A DNA stretch of 64,000 nucleotides, taken from positions 84,819 to 148,818 of the forward strand of contig NZ_JBHOQR010000024.1 in NCBI RefSeq assembly GCF_042408815.1, in the 5' to 3' direction. Origin of the DNA: Thermoflexus sp042408815. GTDB lineage: Bacteria > Chloroflexota > Anaerolineae > Thermoflexales > Thermoflexaceae. The position numbers and the translations under genes were made by a program. Positions 1 to 8,358 of the stretch are shown here, piece after piece. Under the pieces are notes generated by a model. The model saw only the letters and a list, made by a program, of their open reading frames with translations. It made no database searches and was not told where the DNA came from. Numbering within the stretch: the stretch's first letter is position 1; the number at the start of each line of letters is the position of its first letter.

Positions 1-344
1 TTCACAAATCGAATTTTTTGAATGGAAGAGAATGCCTCCTGGATCCGCAGAGCCAGCTCGAGCTCGGCCTCCGTGGGCGCGCCGTAGCTGGTGCCCCGGC
101 GGATCGCCTCCCGCAAGGCGCGGACCACCGCAGGGTGGGCGTGGCCCAGGATCAGCGCCCCCCATGAACCCACGTAGTCGATGTAGCGGTTGCCGTCCAC
201 ATCCTCGAGGATGGCGCCGCGCCCGCGGGCGATGAAGCGGGGCGTGCCCCCCACCGCCCCGAAGGCCCGCACCGGGCTGGAGACCCCACCGGGCATCCGC
301 ATTCGGGCTACGGCGTAAAGCTGCTCGGAACGCTCGGTGCGCAT
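1..344 (-). CDS. hemL: Glutamate-1-semialdehyde 2,1-aminomutase, N-terminal part (cut by window edge)
   Basis: PLP enzyme that turns glutamate-1-semialdehyde into 5-aminolevulinate, the committed tetrapyrrole precursor; cytosolic. Only about the first 114 residues are in the window. The N-terminus shows the family pattern PGGVSSPVRAF, then DVDGNRYIDYVGSWG, then LGHAHPAV. The ATG at 342-344 lies 10 bases after the stop of the upstream radical SAM gene, so this is the last visible gene of the heme operon. The catalytic lysine lies outside the window. Identification is by motif and context. Confidence 0.93.
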   Translation of the reverse strand, partial: MRTERSEQLYAVARMRMPGGVSSPVRAFGAVGGTPRFIARGRGAILEDVDGNRYIDYVGSWGALILGHAHPAVVRALREAIRRGTSYGAPTEAELELALRIQEAFSSIQKIRFV

Positions 345-354
345 CGCCGCCTCC

Positions 355-1383
355 TCAGGCCGGAAGATAGGGACACAGGGGATCGCTCTCCAGGGGATCT
401 CCGGTGTGTGCATAAGCGCGGGCCCGGGATCCGCCGCAAATGGCCCGGAAGGGGCAGCGCCCGCACTTCCCCTTCAGCGCATCCGGATCCCGCAGGGCAC
501 GGAACAGAGGATGCTCCCGATAGGTCACCACCGGATCCTCCCGGCGCACGTCCCCCAGGGGGATCGGCAGGAAGCCGGAGGGATAGATCTCTCCGATGTG
601 GGAAATGAACATCACCCCATTGCCGTCCCGGACTCCAAACCCACGGCGCGCGGCGGGGGGGAGGCGCCCGCCCACTCGCTCCACCAGAACCCGTCGGTAG
701 TGATGGGCTTCAGTGGTCTTGATCTCGAAGGGCACCTGAGAGGCCAGGTCGATCAACCAATGCATCAGTTGCTCGCTTTCCTCCGGCGAGATCTCGCGGA
801 GGAGCCGGCCACGGCCGATGGGGATCAGGAAAAAGAGGCTCCAGCGGCGGGCCCCCAGGGCGGCCACCCGTTCGGCGATCGCCGGCAAATCGGGCATGGT
901 TTCCGCGCAGACCAGAGTGTTGATCTGGAGGGGAAGACCGGCTGCGACCGCCCACAGAGCGGCCCGCACCGTCTGGGCGAAGCTCCCCGGCACCCCGCGC
1001 AGGGCATCATGGCGCTCCGCCGTGGATCCATCCAGGCTCAGGGCCAACATCCAGATCCCGGCCGCCTTCAGGCGAGCGATCACGTCCTCGGCGAGGGCAT
1101 AGGTGCCGCTGGGAGTGAGGGCCACCGGAAAGCCCAGGCGTCGGGCTTCCGCAATGAGGTCGAACAGATCCGGGCGCTTCAGAGGATCCCCGCCGGTGAG
1201 CACGAGATGGGGTAGGGGCTCTCCGAAAGCGGTCAGGCGGTCCAGCAGCGCGAACCCCTCGGCTGTGGAAAGCTCCCGCGGATCCCGCCAGGGAATCGCT
1301 TCCGCCCGACAGTGACGGCAGGCCAGATCGCACGCGCGGGTCAATTCCCAGTAGATGAGCAGGGGGCGTTCCGTATACCGCAT
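355..1383 (-). CDS. Radical SAM/SPASM protein of the heme-biosynthesis (AhbD/NirJ-like) group
   Basis: 342 residues. The N-terminus carries the radical SAM 4Fe-4S motif CDLACRHC (CxxxCxxC, about residues 18-25), followed by TGGDP. The C-terminus has a SPASM-type cysteine cluster around GKCGRCPFRAICGG and a last Cys near the end, for an auxiliary Fe-S cluster. In this family AhbD removes two propionate carboxyls from iron-coproporphyrin III to give heme b, and NirJ acts in heme d1 synthesis. I cannot tell which applies here. It sits between hemQ and hemL (11-base and 10-base gaps), which argues for a tetrapyrrole role. If it is AhbD-like it would duplicate the HemQ step without oxygen or peroxide. 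Family placement is firm; exact reaction is inference. Confidence 0.85.
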   Translation of the reverse strand: MRYTERPLLIYWELTRACDLACRHCRAEAIPWRDPRELSTAEGFALLDRLTAFGEPLPHLVLTGGDPLKRPDLFDLIAEARRLGFPVALTPSGTYALAEDVIARLKAAGIWMLALSLDGSTAERHDALRGVPGSFAQTVRAALWAVAAGLPLQINTLVCAETMPDLPAIAERVAALGARRWSLFFLIPIGRGRLLREISPEESEQLMHWLIDLASQVPFEIKTTEAHHYRRVLVERVGGRLPPAARRGFGVRDGNGVMFISHIGEIYPSGFLPIPLGDVRREDPVVTYREHPLFRALRDPDALKGKCGRCPFRAICGGSRARAYAHTGDPLESDPLCPYLPA

Positions 1384-1394
1384 GGGGCTCTCCC

Positions 1395-2075
1395 TCAGCC
1401 CAGCAGATCCAGGACCACCTCCGGTGGCCGGTGAAGGGCGGTGAAAATCGGCGTGTCCCGCAGAGTGTATTGACGAGCCTCTGTGCTCCGCAGGGCCTGG
1501 ACCAGATCGGAGAACAGGACCAGGTCCTCGGTCTCATAGACCACCACGAACTCCTGATCCTGAAGGCCGAAGGCATAAAGCAGCCACTGGCGGATCGCCG
1601 GATATTGCTTCCCCACCCGGATGTGCTCGTTCATCATCCCCTGACGGGTGTCCTTGCTCATCCGATACCAGTCCGCCGTCTTCACGAAGGGGTATACGAT
1701 CAGATAGGTCTTGCGGTCCCCATCGAAGGGATCAATCTCCTGAGGGGAGCGTCCGGCGGCATAGATGGAAGGCCGGGTGAAACCCCAGAGGGTGAGGACA
1801 GGCTGGAAGAGGATCCGGCAATCGTTGACGGCCCGGGCCAACCGTTCAAAGAAGCGGGCAGGAAGGTCCGTCGTCTCCACCGGATCCGCGCTCCAGACCA
1901 GCAAATCGGCCTCCACGCGACTGGGGAAGACCTGATACAGCTCCACGCGCGCGGCGACGCCCTGAAGCCGTTCCCACCAGGCGGAAGCCTGAGATCGACG
2001 CTGGGCTGCCGGCAGCGCCCAGAAGGAATCGCTCAGCCGGAAGAAGGCGAAATGCCCGAGGACCGTTTTTTCCAT
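1395..2075 (-). CDS. hemQ: Coproheme decarboxylase (HemQ/ChdC, chlorite-dismutase fold)
   Basis: 226 residues from the ATG at 2075, chosen because GGAGGG stands 5 bases upstream; a GTG lies one codon earlier. HemQ oxidatively decarboxylates coproheme to heme b at the end of the coproporphyrin-dependent pathway, using peroxide. Visible residues fit: the YPFVK segment holds the catalytic Tyr (about 128) and a conserved Lys (about 132), and MMNEHIRVGK holds the likely proximal heme His (about 151). The length matches the Firmicutes/Actinobacteria/Chloroflexota type. It lies between hemB (45-base gap) and the radical SAM gene. hemE, the oxidase and the ferrochelatase are not in the window. Confidence 0.93.
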   Translation of the reverse strand: MEKTVLGHFAFFRLSDSFWALPAAQRRSQASAWWERLQGVAARVELYQVFPSRVEADLLVWSADPVETTDLPARFFERLARAVNDCRILFQPVLTLWGFTRPSIYAAGRSPQEIDPFDGDRKTYLIVYPFVKTADWYRMSKDTRQGMMNEHIRVGKQYPAIRQWLLYAFGLQDQEFVVVYETEDLVLFSDLVQALRSTEARQYTLRDTPIFTALHRPPEVVLDLLG

Positions 2076-2120
2076 CACATCCCTCCGGATGGAAAGGTGG
2101 AAACGCCGAGATACGCATCC

Positions 2121-3119
2121 CTACTCGCGCAACTGGCGCGCCGCCTCCCGGGCGAAATACGTGATGATAAGATCAGCCCCTGCTCGCTTGATAGCGGTGA
2201 GGATCTCCATCACAACCCGCCTCTCGTCCAGCCAGCCCATCTGCGCCGCCGCCTTCACCATGCTGTATTCCCCACTCACGTTGTAGGCGGCAAGAGGATG
2301 ATCAAAGCGCTCTCGGGCCCGCCGGATCACGTCCAGATAGGCCAGGGCCGGCTTGACCATCACGATGTCTGCCCCCTGGGCGATGTCCCGCTCGATCTCC
2401 CGCAGGGCCTCCCGCGCATTTGGGGGATCCATCTGGTAGCTCCGGCGATCGCCAAAGCGCGGGGCGGAGTCCGCTGCCTCCCGGAACGGTCCGTAGAAGG
2501 CAGAGGCGAACTTCGCAGAATAGGCCATGATCCCCACATAGGGGAAGCCGGCCTCGTCGAGGGCCTCCCGGATCGCCCGGACCTGGCCGTCTATCATGGC
2601 GCTGGGGGCCACCAGATCCGCTCCGGCGGCCGCATGGGTCAGGGCCATCCGGGCCAGAAGGGCCAGCGTGGCATCGTTGTCCACCTCCCCGTCCCGCACG
2701 ACGCCGCAATGCCCGTGGTCCGTGTAGGCGCACACGCACACATCCGTGATCACTACGAGCTCCGGGGCGAGCGCCTTGATGCGGCGGATCGCCTGAGGAA
2801 CCACGCTGTCCTCCGCATAAGCCTCCCGGGCCTCGGGATCCTTTCGCTCGGCCAGCCCGAAGAGCAGCACCGCCCGGATCCCCAGGCGGAGGATCTCCTC
2901 GATCTCCGCCTCCAGGCGATCGACGGTGAAGCGGAACTGACCCGGCATCGAAGGGATCGGCTCCCGAAGGTTCCGACCCGGCCGGACGAAGAGGGGATAG
3001 ATGAAATCCTCCGGCGTCAGCCGGGTCTCCCGAACCAGCGCCCGCAGCCCCTCCGTGCGGCGCAGACGCCGCAACCGATCGATGGGTTCCACCCGGGTGG
3101 AGGAAAGAACCTGAACCAT
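2121..3119 (-). CDS. hemB: Porphobilinogen synthase (5-aminolevulinate dehydratase)
   Basis: 332 residues, typical for HemB. Condenses two 5-aminolevulinates to porphobilinogen in the cytosol. The zinc site is visible as DVCVCAYTDHGHCG with Cys 128, 130 and 138, so this is the Zn-dependent type. The two active-site lysines are in MAYSAKFAS (K203) and MVKPA (K256). The start is well supported by AAAGGAGGTGG six bases or so before the ATG. It follows hemD by 48 bases and precedes hemQ. Confidence 0.97.
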   Translation of the reverse strand: MVQVLSSTRVEPIDRLRRLRRTEGLRALVRETRLTPEDFIYPLFVRPGRNLREPIPSMPGQFRFTVDRLEAEIEEILRLGIRAVLLFGLAERKDPEAREAYAEDSVVPQAIRRIKALAPELVVITDVCVCAYTDHGHCGVVRDGEVDNDATLALLARMALTHAAAGADLVAPSAMIDGQVRAIREALDEAGFPYVGIMAYSAKFASAFYGPFREAADSAPRFGDRRSYQMDPPNAREALREIERDIAQGADIVMVKPALAYLDVIRRARERFDHPLAAYNVSGEYSMVKAAAQMGWLDERRVVMEILTAIKRAGADLIITYFAREAARQLRE

Positions 3120-3167
3120 TCGCCACCTCCTTTCGGGTTCATGGGGATGGATGGAGGATCCACGAGC

Positions 3168-3962
3168 TCAACCGGCCAGGCCGGTCGCTGAGCCCCTGAT
3201 CCAGCTTTCCACCAGGGCCTGGATCAGCCCGGCCTGGGTGTGCTCCCGGGCCACAGCCGCAATCGGGAAGCCCAGGGCCCTGGCTTCCGCCGCTGTGATC
3301 GGCCCGATGCATACAGCAGGCAGATCCGCCGGTCGAAGGGCTTCCTGCAGACGTTCCAGGAGCTCGGCCAGAGCACGGGCCGTCGAGGGGCTGGTGAAGG
3401 TCACCCGATGGGGCCGTGGGGTGAGGATCGCTCGCAAGACCTCCGGATCTCCGCCCAGCACCACCCGGTAAGCCGTCACTTCCACCACCTCCGCCCCACG
3501 GGCCCGCAGCCGCTCCGCCAGGTCTCGACGGGCGATGTCCGCACGAGGAAGCAGGATGCGTCGCCCCTTCACCTCCCCCAGTCCCTCCGCCATTGCCTCG
3601 GAAAGATAGACGGGGGGAAGGTAATCCACAGTCAAGCCGTAACGCTGGAGGGCCCGGGCGGTCGCTGGGCCGATCGCCCCCAGGCGCGCCCGAGCCAGAT
3701 CCCGCAGCGATCCACCGGTGGATTGAAAGGCTTGCATGAAGGCATGAACCCCATTGGCGCTGGTGAAGAGGATCCAGTCGAACGCCGGAGCCTGCCGGGC
3801 TGCCTCCTCCAGCGGCCGGGGATCCTCAGGGGACCGGATGTCGATGGCCGGGAACAGCAGAGGGATCGCCCCCAGCGCCTGAAGGCGCTCCGCCAGGTCC
3901 TCTCCTGCACGGCGCGGACGGGTGATCAGCACGCGGCATCCGGCCAGCGGAAGTCGTTTCAT
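3168..3962 (-). CDS. hemD: Uroporphyrinogen-III synthase
   Basis: 264 residues. Cyclises hydroxymethylbilane with inversion of ring D. HemD is poorly conserved in sequence. The call rests on the two-domain alternating pattern, on the starts LAGCRVLITRPRRAGEDLAERL and FTSANGVHAF, on the C-terminal TSPSTARALAELL and CIGPITAAEARALGF, and on position. Its ATG overlaps the hemC stop (ATGA, 3959-3962), which implies translational coupling and matched output of bilane and its cyclase, useful because the bilane otherwise closes spontaneously to the wrong isomer. Confidence 0.93.
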   Translation of the reverse strand: MKRLPLAGCRVLITRPRRAGEDLAERLQALGAIPLLFPAIDIRSPEDPRPLEEAARQAPAFDWILFTSANGVHAFMQAFQSTGGSLRDLARARLGAIGPATARALQRYGLTVDYLPPVYLSEAMAEGLGEVKGRRILLPRADIARRDLAERLRARGAEVVEVTAYRVVLGGDPEVLRAILTPRPHRVTFTSPSTARALAELLERLQEALRPADLPAVCIGPITAAEARALGFPIAAVAREHTQAGLIQALVESWIRGSATGLAG

Positions 3963-4879
3963 TCCCCTGCCTCCAGCAGCATGGATCCATCCGCGGCCTT
4001 AATCCGTTCCGCCAGCGCTTCCCCCAGAGCCTCCGCGGCCTCCGCCGGCCCCTCGATCTGCCCCCGGACCCCCCGCATCCCATCCAGGGCCATCACCCGC
4101 CCTTCCAGCGTTAAGCGCTCCCCGTGGACTTCCGCATAGGCCGCGATGGGGACGCGACAGCCGCCTCCCAGGGCCCGCAGGAACGCCCGCTCCGCGATTA
4201 CAGCCCACCAAGTCGGGAGATGGTTCAGACGCCCCACCAGGGCCAGGGTTGAGGCATCGTCCGCCCGGACCTCCACCGCAATGGCGCCTTGGCCGGGGGC
4301 GGGAAGCACCTGCTCCAGGGGGAAGATCTCCGCGATCTTCTCGCCCCATCCCAAGCGGATCAGCCCGGCCACCGCCAGCACGATGGCTTCGTAATGTCCT
4401 TCCTCCAATCGCCGCAACCGGGTATCCACATTGCCAACCAGTGGAAGGTAAACCAGGTCCGGCCGCAGCGCCCGCAGCTGGGCCGTGCGTCGGGGGCTGC
4501 CGGTCCCCACCCGCGCCCCCGATGGCAGCGTTGCCCAGGTCCATCCATTCCGGGCAATGAGCGCCTCGCGGGGATCCTCCCGCTCCAGCACTGCGGCCAG
4601 CCGCAGCCCGGACACCGGATCCGTAGGGAGGTCCTTCAGGCTGTGCACCGCTAGATCGATCTCCCCCTTTAAGAGCGCGTGCTGCAGCTCCTTGACGAAA
4701 GCCCCCCGCACCTCCCGTTGCCCACGATCGCCGCTGGTGCGGATGATCACGATTTCCAGGGAAAGCTCCGGGTCCAGAGCCCGCAGCCTCTGAAGGACCT
4801 GCTCGGTTTGCGCCCGGGCGAGGGCACTGCCTCGCGTGCCAACGCGCAATGGGCGTGGGCCGCGCATTGGACCCTCCAT
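3959..4879 (-). CDS. hemC: Hydroxymethylbilane synthase (porphobilinogen deaminase)
   Basis: 306 residues from the ATG at 4879, chosen because GGTGGAG lies about 10 bases upstream; a second in-frame ATG is at 4867, and the frame is open further up without a good start. Polymerises four porphobilinogens. LRVGTRGSALARAQ is the classical N-terminus, HSLKDLPT carries the catalytic Asp (about 83), and GGGCRVPIAAYA holds the Cys (about 241) that anchors the dipyrromethane cofactor. It lies between hemA (43-base gap) and hemD (4-base overlap). Confidence 0.97.
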   Translation of the reverse strand: MEGPMRGPRPLRVGTRGSALARAQTEQVLQRLRALDPELSLEIVIIRTSGDRGQREVRGAFVKELQHALLKGEIDLAVHSLKDLPTDPVSGLRLAAVLEREDPREALIARNGWTWATLPSGARVGTGSPRRTAQLRALRPDLVYLPLVGNVDTRLRRLEEGHYEAIVLAVAGLIRLGWGEKIAEIFPLEQVLPAPGQGAIAVEVRADDASTLALVGRLNHLPTWWAVIAERAFLRALGGGCRVPIAAYAEVHGERLTLEGRVMALDGMRGVRGQIEGPAEAAEALGEALAERIKAADGSMLLEAGE

Positions 4880-4922
4880 CGCGAGCAATCTCCACCCGCC
4901 CGGAGGCAACCGCCGGCAACTA

Positions 4923-6197
4923 TCACTCCCCCCAGGCGGGTGGGATCGCGCCCCCCGCATCCCCTTCTTTTTCCCAAAGCACCCGCAGCCGCTGAAGCGC
5001 GTAAGGATCCTCCGCGATCCCTTTCAAGCCCACCATCTGCAAATGGAGGAGCTTCTGGACCAGGCGATGGGCGAACTGCTCAATCCGAGCCCGCTGGGTG
5101 GGGGTCAGCTCCCCAAGCTTGGGCCAGAGCCATTCCAGCTCCTGTCGCCGGAGCGCATCGGCGCGCCGCTGCAGCTGCGCGATCACCGGCCCGACCTGGC
5201 GGCTCCGCCACCACCGTTCCCACTCCGTCACCGCTTCCGCCACCATCTCCTCCGCCCGAGCGATGGCCTCCGCCATACGTTCCCGATACCGGGCGTTGAG
5301 GGACTGCAGATCCTCCAGGCGGATACAATGAACTCCAGGCGTCAGCGGTCCATCAAGGCCCACATTGGGCGGCGCCCCCAGATCGACCAGCCAGAGCGGC
5401 GTTCCACCGCGAGCGGCGATGATCCCTTGCAGATCCGGCGCCGAAAGGATCGGTCGAGGGGTGGCCAGGGCGAGAAAGGCCACATCCACCCGGATCAGAT
5501 CCGCTGTGAGATTCATCAATGGGCCCGCTTCCCCGCCCACCTGCTCGGCCAGGGCGCGGGCTCGTCCCAGCGTTCGGCTGAGCACCCGTATCCCAGCAGG
5601 TCGATAGCGAAGGAGGACATGCGCGATCTGGGTGCCCATCGTTCCGGCCCCGGCGACCAGGATCTGCTTTCCTTCCAGGGAGATCCGACGGTGGACTTCC
5701 TGGACCGCCAGAGTGGCCAGCGATACAGGGAGGCGGCCGAGCTCCGTCTGGGCGCGAACCGCCCGGCCCAAGGCCAGGGCGCGCTCCAGCAGCGGGCCCA
5801 GGATCGGCCCGGCCGCTCCCGCTTCCCGGGCGATGGCCAGGGCGTTCCGGATCTGACCGAGGATCTCGGTCTCCCCAACCGCCGTGGAATCCAGGCCGGC
5901 GGCGACCCGAAATAAATGGGCGGCCACCGCTCGGCCCACCCAGAGAACGGGGGATCGGCCGGGAAGAGCGCGGCGCAGGAAGGCCACCGCCTCCTCCAAC
6001 GGACCGACACCATAGATCTCCAGACGCTCGCAGGTGCTCAGCACGACCCCTTCCCTCATCCCCAGGGCCCGAAAGGCCGCCAGCCGCTCCCGCACCTCCT
6101 CCGGCGGAAGCCCCAGCCACGCCGCCAAACCCTCAAGCCCTTCCCGTCGATGGAAGCCGATCCCGAATAACCCGGCTTCCGCCACCGTTCCGAACAT
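4923..6197 (-). CDS. hemA: Glutamyl-tRNA reductase
   Basis: 424 residues from the ATG at 6197. Reduces glutamyl-tRNA(Glu) to glutamate-1-semialdehyde with NADPH, the first step of the C5 pathway completed by HemL in the same operon. Catalytic Cys is in STCERLEIY (about residue 56); the NADPH fold shows as ILVAGAGTMGTQIA; the C-terminal dimerisation helix is Arg-rich. Start choice: a predicted promoter places transcription start near 6222-6223, so the ATG at 6218 would be almost leaderless, whereas 6197 has GGGGTGG at a usual distance. 6218 or TTG 6221 remain possible. Confidence 0.95.
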   Translation of the reverse strand: MFGTVAEAGLFGIGFHRREGLEGLAAWLGLPPEEVRERLAAFRALGMREGVVLSTCERLEIYGVGPLEEAVAFLRRALPGRSPVLWVGRAVAAHLFRVAAGLDSTAVGETEILGQIRNALAIAREAGAAGPILGPLLERALALGRAVRAQTELGRLPVSLATLAVQEVHRRISLEGKQILVAGAGTMGTQIAHVLLRYRPAGIRVLSRTLGRARALAEQVGGEAGPLMNLTADLIRVDVAFLALATPRPILSAPDLQGIIAARGGTPLWLVDLGAPPNVGLDGPLTPGVHCIRLEDLQSLNARYRERMAEAIARAEEMVAEAVTEWERWWRSRQVGPVIAQLQRRADALRRQELEWLWPKLGELTPTQRARIEQFAHRLVQKLLHLQMVGLKGIAEDPYALQRLRVLWEKEGDAGGAIPPAWGE

Positions 6198-6587
6198 CCC
6201 AGGCCACCCCTTCCCCATCAATCAGGCAAAATTCTACATTTATCTTAGTTAATGTGTCAAGATCACGAAGAATTATTTGGATTTCGTGGTCCGGATTCAG
6301 CGCCCTCTGATGACCGTATGGCGCCTGCGGGCTGAGGGTGGGGGGAGGGAATGGGCGAGGTTCCTCGAGAAGAAAGAGCGGTCCGCCGGCCCGGCCGAAC
6401 CCTAGCTGTCCACAGGGTTATGGAAACGCCTTGCTCGCCTCCGATCCGGCATTTCTCTCTTATAATATTTTCAAATACGTGGGATCTCCTTTTCGAGGAC
6501 GCTGGAGGGATACCTATCAAGGATACAGGGGGAAGGGCCGTCCCCCGGATTGGCGCACCACCTCTCCTTCTCGAAGGAGGATCGCTT
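6198..6587. other. Intergenic region between divergent hemA and ade
   Basis: 390 bases. The left end holds the hemA promoter and leader. On the plus strand a perfect TATAAT (6461-6466) is a likely -10 for ade, but no good -35 is at the right distance. AAGGAGG at 6574-6580 is the ade ribosome binding site. I looked for a purine riboswitch before ade and saw none of its conserved core. Confidence 0.5.
6231..6260 (-). promoter_or_regulatory. Sigma-70-type promoter of the heme operon
   Basis: On the minus strand TTGACA (6255-6260), an 18-base spacer and TAGAAT (6231-6236). Predicted transcription start is near 6222-6223, about 25 bases before the favoured hemA ATG. The surrounding block is conspicuously A+T-rich for this genome. 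Confidence 0.75.
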
Positions 6588-8300
6588 ATGGAGCTCGCCC
6601 ATCGGATCCGCCTGGCGCGCGGTCAGGAGCCGGCCGACTTGCTCCTCAAAGGAGGACGCCTGATCGATGTGTTTACCGGGGACATTTATGAAGCGGATAT
6701 CGCGATTCACAGTTCATGGATTGTGGGCATCGGCGAGGGCTACACGGCCCGGGAGGTCATCGATCTGAAAGGCCGCTTTGTGGCTCCCGGATTCATCGAT
6801 GCCCATGTTCACATCGAAAGCAGTATGGTTCCCCCACCCGAGTTCGCCCGCGCCGTCGTCCCCCGGGGCACCACCACCGTGATCATTGATCCCCATGAGA
6901 TTGCCAACGTCCTGGGCCTGGATGGCATCCGCTATATGCTAAACGCCGCCAAATACAACCCCCTGAGTGTTTTCGTGATGCTGCCCTCGTGTGTCCCAGC
7001 CTCCCCTATGGAGACGGCAGGGGCCGCCCTTTACTGGTATGATCTCCAGCCGCTGCTTTCCAGCCCCTGGGTGCTGGGGCTGGCGGAGATGATGAACTAT
7101 CCGGGGGTGATCAACGGCGACCCGGTGGTGCTGGACAAGCTCCGAGCCTTCGCCCACGGGATCCGCGATGGCCACGCCCCGCGGCTCACCGGCCGGGACC
7201 TGGTGGCCTATGTGGCGGCGGGGATCACCTCGGATCACGAATGCACGACGGCCGAGGAGGCCCGGGAGAAAGCCCGGCTCGGGATGTATGTTTTCGTCCG
7301 CGAATCCTCCGTGGCCCGCAACCTAGCGGACCTGCTTCCCGCCATCACCCCGGCGAACAGCCGCCGCTTTTGCTTCTGCACCGACGATCGCCATCCCCTC
7401 GATCTGCTGGACGAAGGCCATATCGATTTCCTGATCCGCAAAGCGGTGCATCTGGGCCTGGATCCCGTCATCGCGATTCAGATGGCTACCCTGAACCCGG
7501 CGGAGCATTTCCGGCTCCACGATCGGGGCGCCATCGCTCCGGGTCGGGTCGCCGATCTGGTGGTGTTCTCCGATCTTTACGACCTCCGCCCGGAGCTCGT
7601 TTTCCGCCACGGGGTCTTAGTCGCAGAGAATGGACGGCCGCTCTGGCAGCCGGTCAGCCGGAGGGTAGACCTGCCGAGCACCATGAACATCGCCTGGGAT
7701 CGAATCCAGTTTCGGATCCCGGCCCGGGGTCGCCGGATCCATGTGATCGGGGTGATCCCCGATCAGGTGATCACGCCGCATCTGATCGAGGACGCCCGCA
7801 TCCTCGACGGCGATGCGGTGGCGGATCCGGAGCGGGATCTGCTGAAGATCGCCGTGATCGAACGCCACCGGGCCACCGGGCGGATGGGCCTCGGGTTTGT
7901 GAAGGGAATGGGATTGCGGCGGGGCGCGCTGGCTTCCTCGGTGGCCCACGATCACCACAATATCGTGGTGATCGGGGCCGATGATTCCTCGATGATGACA
8001 GCGGTTCGGGCGGTGGCGGAGACCGGCGGGGGCGTGGCGGTCGCCGACGGCGAGCGGGTGCTGGCCCGGGTTCCGCTTCCTATCGCCGGGCTGATGTCCG
8101 ATCGGCCTATTGAAGCCGTCCGCAAGCAGATGGAAGAGGTGCTGGAGGCCGCTCGGGCCCTGGGGAGCGAGCTTCCCAACCCCCTGATGACCATGAGCTT
8201 CCTGGCCTTGGAGGTGATCCCAGAGCTGAAGATCACAGACCTCGGCCTGGTGGATGTCAACCGGTTCGAGCAGATCCCCCTATTCGTAGAAGAAGCGTGA
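6588..8300 (+). CDS. ade: Adenine deaminase
   Basis: 570 residues from the ATG at 6588, fixed by AAGGAGG seven bases upstream; the frame is open further up but without homology. Hydrolyses adenine to hypoxanthine and ammonia for purine salvage. Amidohydrolase metal motif is IDAHVHIESSM, followed by DPHEIAN and FCTDDRHPLDLL; the C-terminal adenine-deaminase domain shows VAHDHHNIVVIG. Length and order match the bacterial Ade family. It is monocistronic, ending at a convergent hairpin shared with ppc. Confidence 0.96.
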   Translation: MELAHRIRLARGQEPADLLLKGGRLIDVFTGDIYEADIAIHSSWIVGIGEGYTAREVIDLKGRFVAPGFIDAHVHIESSMVPPPEFARAVVPRGTTTVIIDPHEIANVLGLDGIRYMLNAAKYNPLSVFVMLPSCVPASPMETAGAALYWYDLQPLLSSPWVLGLAEMMNYPGVINGDPVVLDKLRAFAHGIRDGHAPRLTGRDLVAYVAAGITSDHECTTAEEAREKARLGMYVFVRESSVARNLADLLPAITPANSRRFCFCTDDRHPLDLLDEGHIDFLIRKAVHLGLDPVIAIQMATLNPAEHFRLHDRGAIAPGRVADLVVFSDLYDLRPELVFRHGVLVAENGRPLWQPVSRRVDLPSTMNIAWDRIQFRIPARGRRIHVIGVIPDQVITPHLIEDARILDGDAVADPERDLLKIAVIERHRATGRMGLGFVKGMGLRRGALASSVAHDHHNIVVIGADDSSMMTAVRAVAETGGGVAVADGERVLARVPLPIAGLMSDRPIEAVRKQMEEVLEAARALGSELPNPLMTMSFLALEVIPELKITDLGLVDVNRFEQIPLFVEEA

Positions 8301-8314
8301 AAGAAGGGCGGGAG

Positions 8315-8358
8315 GGGTGGGCGGACCGCGAAGGTGCCCGCCCACCCGGCCTTTCTTT
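8315..8358. terminator. Hairpin between convergent ade and ppc
   Basis: A 10-bp stem GGGTGGGCGG/CCGCCCACCC (8315-8324 with 8338-8347), followed on the plus strand by a T-rich CTTTCTTT. It probably ends ade transcription and may also serve ppc on the other strand. Confidence 0.65.

Noticed and set aside
1431..3191. Long open frame antisense to hemQ and hemB
   Set aside because: Overlaps two well-identified genes; composition typical of an antisense shadow.
6461..6587. Possible purine riboswitch before adenine deaminase
   Set aside because: The conserved three-way-junction core words are absent.
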